A DNA stretch of 9,383 bases from the NCBI GenBank assembly GCA_964409675.1, contig CAYPEF010000092.1:1-9383 (forward strand), in the 5' to 3' direction. This document shows positions 5,875-9,383 of the stretch, piece after piece. Origin of the DNA: CAYMDD01 sp964409675. Lineage in GTDB: Bacteria; Pseudomonadota; Alphaproteobacteria; Rickettsiales; SXRF01. Below the pieces are notes generated by a model. The model searched no databases. It saw only the letters and a program-made list of their open reading frames with translations, and had not been told where the DNA came from. The position numbers were made by a program, and so were the translations under genes. Every line of letters starts with the position of its first letter. Within the stretch, counting starts at the first letter, position 1.

Positions 5875-6155
5875 CGCCGGTCTTCCAGCCTGCCGGTGAC
5901 GTATTTATGCAGGATGCTGGCAATTAGCGTCTGATACGGCATTCCCTCCTCGGCGGCGCGCATTTTCAAGCGCATGACGTCCGCTTCGGATATACGCACA
6001 TTGATGCGAGATGATTTGGCAAAATAGCGCCGGGCCGATTTTTCTGCTGCCACTACCCTATCGCGGCTGTCAGCTGCCGGTTTAAGCTCGCCTCGTTCAT
6101 ACGCAGCGATCATCTCCAGGTCCGCATCGTCTTCAAATTCCACCTTCTTAACCAT
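5871..6155 (-). CDS. Antitoxin of a BrnA-like / ribbon-helix-helix type II toxin-antitoxin pair
   Basis: This 94-residue protein is acidic at the N-terminus (VEFEDDADLEMIAAYERGE). Its C-terminal part, RINVRISEADVMRLKMRAAEEGMPYQTLIASILHKYVTG in outline (residues 50-88), is the typical DNA-binding and dimerisation segment of BrnA/CopG-like antitoxins: an RINVRIS strand followed by two helices with PYQTLI and LHKYVTG. It is expected to bind the toxin with its other end and to repress the shared promoter. The ATG at 6155 overlaps the last 8 nt of the toxin gene. Purine-rich SD sequence (AAGGAAAAGGA) lies inside the toxin's last codons, so translation is coupled. The order is toxin first, antitoxin second, as in brnTA. 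The stop TAG (5873-5871) overlaps the stop of grxD on the other strand. Confidence 0.87.
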   Translation of the reverse strand: MVKKVEFEDDADLEMIAAYERGELKPAADSRDRVVAAEKSARRYFAKSSRINVRISEADVMRLKMRAAEEGMPYQTLIASILHKYVTGRLEDRR

Positions 6156-6438
6156 TATCCTTTTCCTTTCTGCGCTTAGTCGCTTTGCGGCTCGGGTAAA
6201 TCGTTTTCAGAAAAACGCTTCCTTCCTGCTGTATGTAGGGCACCAAATAAATATAGCCTTTTAGTTCCACTTCAAACATATGCTGCGCAGGGTAGCGCTT
6301 ACGGTCTGGATGAGGATAAGAAGCCATCAAATGACCATTTTCTATTAATGCAATAATTTCCTCGAAGCCAATCCCTCGCTGTTGCTTCAGCTGCTGACTC
6401 TTGTCTTTGTTAAAGAAAAAATCACAGTCATCCATCAT
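6148..6438 (-). CDS. Toxin of a BrnT-like type II toxin-antitoxin pair
   Basis: From ATG 6438 this is a 96-residue protein. It has the FNKDKSQQLKQQRGIGFEEII opening (residues 9-29) and the C-terminal VFLKTIYPSRKATK (75-88) of the BrnT-related toxin family, which are RelE-fold ribonucleases in characterised members. The very end is strongly basic (KRRKEK). Nuclease activity is inferred from the family; I cannot assign catalytic residues with certainty. The reading frame stays open back to a GTG at 6453, but that GTG lies next to the -10 box of a consensus promoter whose predicted transcription start coincides with the ATG at 6438. A second ATG follows immediately (6435). There is no SD, so the mRNA appears leaderless. 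The gene overlaps the antitoxin gene by 8 nt. Confidence 0.84.
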   Translation of the reverse strand: MMDDCDFFFNKDKSQQLKQQRGIGFEEIIALIENGHLMASYPHPDRKRYPAQHMFEVELKGYIYLVPYIQQEGSVFLKTIYPSRKATKRRKEKDNG

Positions 6439-6461
6439 AGATAAATTATACACAATGGATG
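6429..6461. promoter_or_regulatory. Inverted repeat over the toxin-antitoxin start and -10 (candidate autoregulatory operator)
   Basis: CATCCAT (6429-6435) and ATGGATG (6455-6461) form a perfect 7-bp inverted repeat, with half-sites 26 bp apart centre to centre. One arm covers the second start codon; the other lies between -10 and -35. This placement suits a dimeric or tetrameric ribbon-helix-helix antitoxin repressing its own promoter. That role is inferred from position and family. Confidence 0.5.
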
Positions 6462-6472
6462 CCTTTTGTCAA
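6445..6472 (-). promoter_or_regulatory. Full-consensus promoter of the toxin-antitoxin operon
   Basis: On the minus strand TTGACA (6472-6467) and TATAAT (6450-6445) are both perfect hexamers with a 16-nt spacer. Only 6 nt separate the -10 from the ATG at 6438, so the expected transcription start falls on or next to the A of the start codon. It is the best sigma70-type promoter in the window. Confidence 0.88.
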
Positions 6473-6487
6473 CGAATCAGCCCACAA

Positions 6488-6511
6488 AAAACCCCGCCAT
6501 GGCGGGGTTTT
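6488..6511 (-). terminator. Intrinsic terminator of rpsD
   Basis: A 24-bp perfect palindrome (half AAAACCCCGCCA) forms a strong GC stem with a CATG loop. On the minus strand it is followed by a run of six T (6491-6486). It begins 15 nt after the rpsD stop and lies just upstream of the toxin promoter, insulating the two genes. Confidence 0.9.
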
Positions 6512-6525
6512 CGGATAATTCTTGT

Positions 6526-7143
6526 TTACCGCGAATAATATTCGATCACGAAGTTCGGCTCCATTACCACCGGGTAGGGCACTTCCATCAGCTTGGGGAC
6601 GCGGATGAATTTGCCTTTGAGGTCGGCGGTGCTGAATTCGATGTATTCGGGAACCGAGCGCTCGGGGTTCTGGGTCATTTCCAGCACCACGGTCATCTGC
6701 TTGGACTTTTCGCGCACTTCGATTTCGTCGCCTTCCTTCACGGAATAGCTCGGGATATTGACTTTCTTGCCGTTCACGCGCACGTGGCCGTGGCTGACGA
6801 ACTGTCGGGCGGCGAAGGGGGTCGGCACCAGGCCCATGCGGTAGACCACCGTATCCAGGCGGGATTCCAGCAGGCCGATCAGGTTCTCACCCGTATCGCC
6901 ACGGCGGCGGGCGGCTTCTTCATAAATGCGGCGGAACTGGCGCTCGCTGATATTGCCGTAGTAGCCGCGCAGCTTCTGCTTTTCGCTGAGCTGCTTGCCG
7001 TAGTCGGAGGTTTTCTTGCGCTTGGTGGCGCCGTGCTGGCCGGGCGCGTAGGCGCGCTTGTTAAACGGGTCTTTGTCGCGGCCCCACAGGGAAACCCCGA
7101 GGCGACGGCTGATCTTGTATTTGGCGGCAACGCGTTTAGTCAC
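6526..7143 (-). CDS. rpsD: 30S ribosomal protein S4
   Basis: This 205-residue protein is a complete S4, which binds 16S rRNA early in 30S assembly and in many bacteria also acts as a translational repressor or antiterminator. Visible features are the N-terminal AKYKISRRLGVSLWG and RAYAPGQHG segments, YYGNISERQFRRIYEEA, and the S4 RNA-binding domain (about 94-155) with SRLDTVVYRMG, ARQFVSHGHVRVNGKKVNIPSY and VKEGDEIEV. The N-terminal region lacks zinc-binding cysteines (the C- form). The start codon is GTG (7143-7141); homology to S4 N-termini supports it over any other start, but there is no recognisable SD. A 7-codon upstream frame overlaps this start (see findings). It has its own promoter and terminator and appears monocistronic rather than part of an alpha-operon cluster. 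Confidence 0.97.
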   Translation of the reverse strand: MTKRVAAKYKISRRLGVSLWGRDKDPFNKRAYAPGQHGATKRKKTSDYGKQLSEKQKLRGYYGNISERQFRRIYEEAARRRGDTGENLIGLLESRLDTVVYRMGLVPTPFAARQFVSHGHVRVNGKKVNIPSYSVKEGDEIEVREKSKQMTVVLEMTQNPERSVPEYIEFSTADLKGKFIRVPKLMEVPYPVVMEPNFVIEYYSR

Positions 7144-7185
7144 GGCGGAAAACTTTCATTAGTATAAACGTTATAAGAGTCGGGC

Positions 7186-7213
7186 AGTTTACTGATAAAA
7201 ACCGGCATGTCAA
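7186..7213 (-). promoter_or_regulatory. Promoter of rpsD
   Basis: On the minus strand TTGACA (7213-7208, perfect) is followed after 16 nt by TAAACT (7191-7186, four of six). This predicts a leader of about 36 nt containing a 5-3-5 inverted repeat (TATAA-ACG-TTATA, 7163-7175 on the plus strand). A TATACT at 7166-7161 is a second possible -10 but lacks a -35. Confidence 0.6.
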
Positions 7214-7293
7214 CGGCTAAAGCCATTCTTTTTTCATGCCCGCGCCGCACTATTTACTTAACAAAAGGTGCGGCATATGCATATCATTTATTT

Positions 7294-8232
7294 ATGTTTT
7301 TCCGCAAAAAACGCCGCCCCAACCCGATGCCCATGCCGCCGTGGATGAAATGGGGCGTGGCCGGGTTTATCCTGCTAATCATAACCGTACGCAGTCTGGC
7401 ACCGCCCAGCAACACCCCTTCCTCCATCACCACGCTCAAAAACAGCATCGACCTGAAACCCTATGAAAAGGCGATAACGCGTCAGAAGGAGCCGGAAATT
7501 GAGGAATTGAAAGCCGGTAACGGCCCGCTGCTGCTCTGCGGCCAGCAGGTGCATTTGTTTTACCGACTGCACAAGGAAGGCGATGCTGCGCAAGCCGACG
7601 CCCCCGCGCCCGAGGCCACCCCTCTTTCTTTCCGCGTCGGCGCCGGCGAAGGCCCGCTGATTATCGAGCGCGGCATTACGGGCATGCGGGTGGACAGCAT
7701 CCGCCGGGTCAGTTTCAGCCCGCCCCTGCCGCAGCATGTGCTAACGGGCCAGCCGGAAGCGGCGGATGAGCCGAACATCCAATCCATCGATATCGGCCTG
7801 GAGCGCACCGAGCCGGACTCCGCCCCACTGATGGACCAGCCGGACCATCTGCCGCTGCGCCTGTATGATATGCGCCCGGGCAGCGGGCTGGCGCTGCTCT
7901 GTGGGGAGGAACTGCCGGTTCACCTTACATTATGGGATGCGAGCGGAGAAAAACTGTTCGATACGCGCAGCGCAGAGCAGGCGCAGCCGCTTACCCTTCG
8001 CCCAGGCATGGGCCAGCTTCCGGCAGGGCTGGAGCTGGGCGTGATCGGCATGCAGCCGGGCGGACGGCGCACGATTATCCTGCCGCCGGAATGGCAGAAA
8101 CCGATGGATGAGAGCCATAATTTACTTGTGCAAAGCGATAGCCCGTTTCATAAGCTTGAGCTTCCGCGCCGCCAGCTGATCGTGGCGGATGTGGAATATA
8201 TCTCCACGCAACACCGCCCTAATAAACCGTAA
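7294..8232 (+). CDS. Membrane-anchored protein with two degenerate FKBP-like domains
   Basis: From ATG 7294 the product has 312 residues. A basic N-terminus (MFFRKKRR) precedes one membrane helix (about 19-33), so the bulk should face the periplasm. I read two FKBP-type peptidyl-prolyl isomerase-like domains. Domain 1 spans about 74-168 (GNGPLLLCGQQVHLFYRL, SFRVGAGEGPLIIERGITGMRVDSIRRVSF). Domain 2 spans about 194-303 (GSGLALLCGEELPVHLTLWD, KLFDTR, GLELGVIGMQPGGRRTIILPPEW, LIVADVEYI). Both open with G-x-G-x-x-LLCG, pointing to duplication. Domain 2 keeps the FD pair, but the usual VIPGW tryptophan and the tyrosine after IPPE are missing, so isomerase activity is doubtful and a binding or chaperone role is possible. 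An in-frame ATG at 7207 would add 29 non-hydrophobic residues and overlap the rpsD -35. Neither start has a clear SD. The aminotransferase gene follows 9 nt later, so they likely share a transcript. Confidence 0.78.
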   Translation: MFFRKKRRPNPMPMPPWMKWGVAGFILLIITVRSLAPPSNTPSSITTLKNSIDLKPYEKAITRQKEPEIEELKAGNGPLLLCGQQVHLFYRLHKEGDAAQADAPAPEATPLSFRVGAGEGPLIIERGITGMRVDSIRRVSFSPPLPQHVLTGQPEAADEPNIQSIDIGLERTEPDSAPLMDQPDHLPLRLYDMRPGSGLALLCGEELPVHLTLWDASGEKLFDTRSAEQAQPLTLRPGMGQLPAGLELGVIGMQPGGRRTIILPPEWQKPMDESHNLLVQSDSPFHKLELPRRQLIVADVEYISTQHRPNKP

Positions 8233-8241
8233 GAGTTATTC

Positions 8242-9383
8242 ATGCCTTTCATTGCCGATAGATTAAGCCGCGTAAAGCCTTCCCCCACTCTCGCCGTCAC
8301 CGCCCGCGCCGCCGAGTTGAAAAGCCAGGGCGTCAACGTCATCGGCCTTGGCGCCGGCGAGCCGGATTTCGATACGCCGGAGCATATCAAGGCCGCCGCC
8401 ATTGAGGCGATTAAAAAGGGCGAAACCAAATACACGCCCGTTGCCGGCACAGCGGCGCTGAAAAAAGCCATCTGCGACAAGTTCAAGCGCGAAAACGGGC
8501 TGGAATACGCCCCTAGCCAGATCGTTGTTACCAACGGCGCAAAACAGGTGATTTTCAACGCATTCGCTGCTACTCTTAACGCAGGAGATGAAGTCATCAT
8601 CCCCGCCCCCTACTGGGTCTCCTACCCGGATATGGTGCTCTTTGCCGAAGGCACGCCGGTGATCGTGGAATGCCCGGAGGCGCAAGGCTTCAAGCTGACG
8701 CCGCAGGCACTGGAAAAAGCCATTACGCCAAAGACTAAATGGCTGATACTCAACTCCCCTTCAAACCCTACCGGCGCGGCCTATACCAAAGACGAGCTGC
8801 GCGCGCTGGCGGACGTGCTGCTGAAGCACCCGCAGGTGCATGTGGTGGCGGACGATATTTATGAGCATTTATCGTATGATGGCTTCCGCTTTTACAGCAT
8901 CGCCCAGGTGGAGCCGCAGCTGCTGGCGCGGACACTGACCGTTAACGGCGTCTCCAAAGCCTATTCCATGACCGGCTGGCGCATCGGCTATGCGGGCGGG
9001 CCGAAAGAGCTGATGGCCGCCATCAGCGATATCCAGTCCCACTCCACCTCCAACGCTTGCTCGATCAGCCAGGCCGCCGCCGTAGCGGCCCTCACCGGGC
9101 CGCAGGAGTTTTTGAAAGGGTGGCGCGACAGCTTTGCTCAGCGCCGCAATCTGGTGGTAAAGGCCATGAATGCCATTCCCGGCATCACCTGCCAGACGCC
9201 GGAAGGCGCGTTTTACGTGTTCCCCAGCATGAAGGGGTTGCTTGGCAAAACCACCCCGAAAGGCGATAAAATCGCATCCTGCACCCAGTTCTGCGACTAT
9301 CTGCTGAACGACGCGCACGTGGCGGCAGTAGCTGGCAGCGCCTTCGGCCTGGGCGGGCATTTCCGCATCTCCTACGCCACCTC
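8242..9383 (+). CDS. Aspartate aminotransferase (class I, PLP-dependent), 3' end beyond the window
   Basis: The frame runs open from ATG 8242 to the window end, giving 380 residues of an expected ~400. The enzyme interconverts aspartate/2-oxoglutarate and oxaloacetate/glutamate in the cytoplasm; related bacterial enzymes also accept prephenate. Signatures in order are GAGEPDFDTPEHI near residue 40, KYTPVAGTAALKKAI, NGAKQVIFN, PAPYWVSY, NSPSNPTG with Asn175, DDIYEHL with Asp204 and Tyr207 contacting PLP, and GVSKAYSMTGWRIGY with the Schiff-base Lys239. Near the end FRISYATS carries Arg375 for the substrate alpha-carboxylate. The motif set fits the subgroup Ib (AatA-like) enzymes common in alphaproteobacteria rather than E. 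coli AspC. A modest AAGAG lies 7 nt before the ATG, 9 nt after the preceding stop. Only the last ~20 residues are missing, through the window edge. Confidence 0.95.
   Translation, partial: MPFIADRLSRVKPSPTLAVTARAAELKSQGVNVIGLGAGEPDFDTPEHIKAAAIEAIKKGETKYTPVAGTAALKKAICDKFKRENGLEYAPSQIVVTNGAKQVIFNAFAATLNAGDEVIIPAPYWVSYPDMVLFAEGTPVIVECPEAQGFKLTPQALEKAITPKTKWLILNSPSNPTGAAYTKDELRALADVLLKHPQVHVVADDIYEHLSYDGFRFYSIAQVEPQLLARTLTVNGVSKAYSMTGWRIGYAGGPKELMAAISDIQSHSTSNACSISQAAAVAALTGPQEFLKGWRDSFAQRRNLVVKAMNAIPGITCQTPEGAFYVFPSMKGLLGKTTPKGDKIASCTQFCDYLLNDAHVAAVAGSAFGLGGHFRISYAT

Noticed and set aside
6439..6453. GTG at 6453 as the toxin start, giving 101 residues.
   Set aside because: The extra codons coincide with the -10 box TATAAT and would lie upstream of the predicted transcription start; the ATG at 6438 fits better.
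6466..7167. 233-codon plus-strand frame opposite rpsD.
   Set aside because: It is a shadow of the certain rpsD gene; it also runs through the terminator and the rpsD start.
7207..7293. ATG at 7207 as start of the FKBP-like protein.
   Set aside because: It has no SD, overlaps the rpsD -35, and adds 29 residues before what is otherwise a normal basic-plus-helix membrane anchor. It cannot be excluded.
8263..9360. Minus-strand frames opposite the aminotransferase.
   Set aside because: The plus-strand frame carries all PLP-enzyme motifs; the opposite frames are compositional shadows.
1..9383. CRISPR arrays, insertion sequences, tRNA or rRNA genes.
   Set aside because: No regularly spaced repeats, transposase motifs, terminal repeats or tRNA cloverleaf signatures were seen.

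Overview
The window looks like a chromosomal segment of an alphaproteobacterium. The grounds are a free-standing glutaminase subunit PurQ with a ~750-residue PurL (not the ~1300-residue fused enzyme of gammaproteobacteria), an adjacent BolA / CGFS-glutaredoxin pair, an FTR1-type iron permease with a cupredoxin partner, and a class I aspartate aminotransferase with a GAGEPDF motif. This placement rests on family knowledge; no 16S or other decisive marker is present. Core genes are GC-rich, while several intergenic stretches (207-372, 847-907, the toxin promoter) are strikingly AT-rich.

Layout: the 3' end of purQ (+) is followed by an AT-rich gap with a 20-bp palindrome and a small secreted proline-rich protein of unknown function (+). 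A bidirectional terminator separates this from a minus-strand block that reads, in transcription order, cupredoxin -> FTR1 permease joined in frame to an outer-membrane-like beta-barrel -> purL. The block is headed by a good Fur box and a plausible promoter, and its gaps are so short (4 nt and 24-30 nt) that purL is probably co-transcribed with iron uptake. Next come bolA and grxD (+), then a minus-strand toxin-antitoxin pair whose last stop codon overlaps the grxD stop. After a perfect palindromic terminator comes rpsD (-). A divergent pair closes the window: a membrane-anchored protein with two degenerate FKBP-like domains, followed 9 nt later by an aspartate aminotransferase cut by the window end (+).

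How it fits together: there is a local iron theme, with Fe uptake (cupredoxin, FTR1), Fe-S trafficking (BolA, CGFS Grx) and a Fur site between them. PurQ and PurL are subunits of one enzyme but face each other from opposite strands here. In many alphaproteobacteria purQ-purL-bolA-grxD are roughly collinear, so this locus looks rearranged by inversion and/or insertion. The most unusual items are the in-frame permease/barrel fusion with an internal ribosome-binding site and signal peptide, the apparently leaderless toxin promoter with an inverted repeat over the start codons, and the tandem FKBP-like membrane protein. All database-dependent statements are inference from sequence reading alone.
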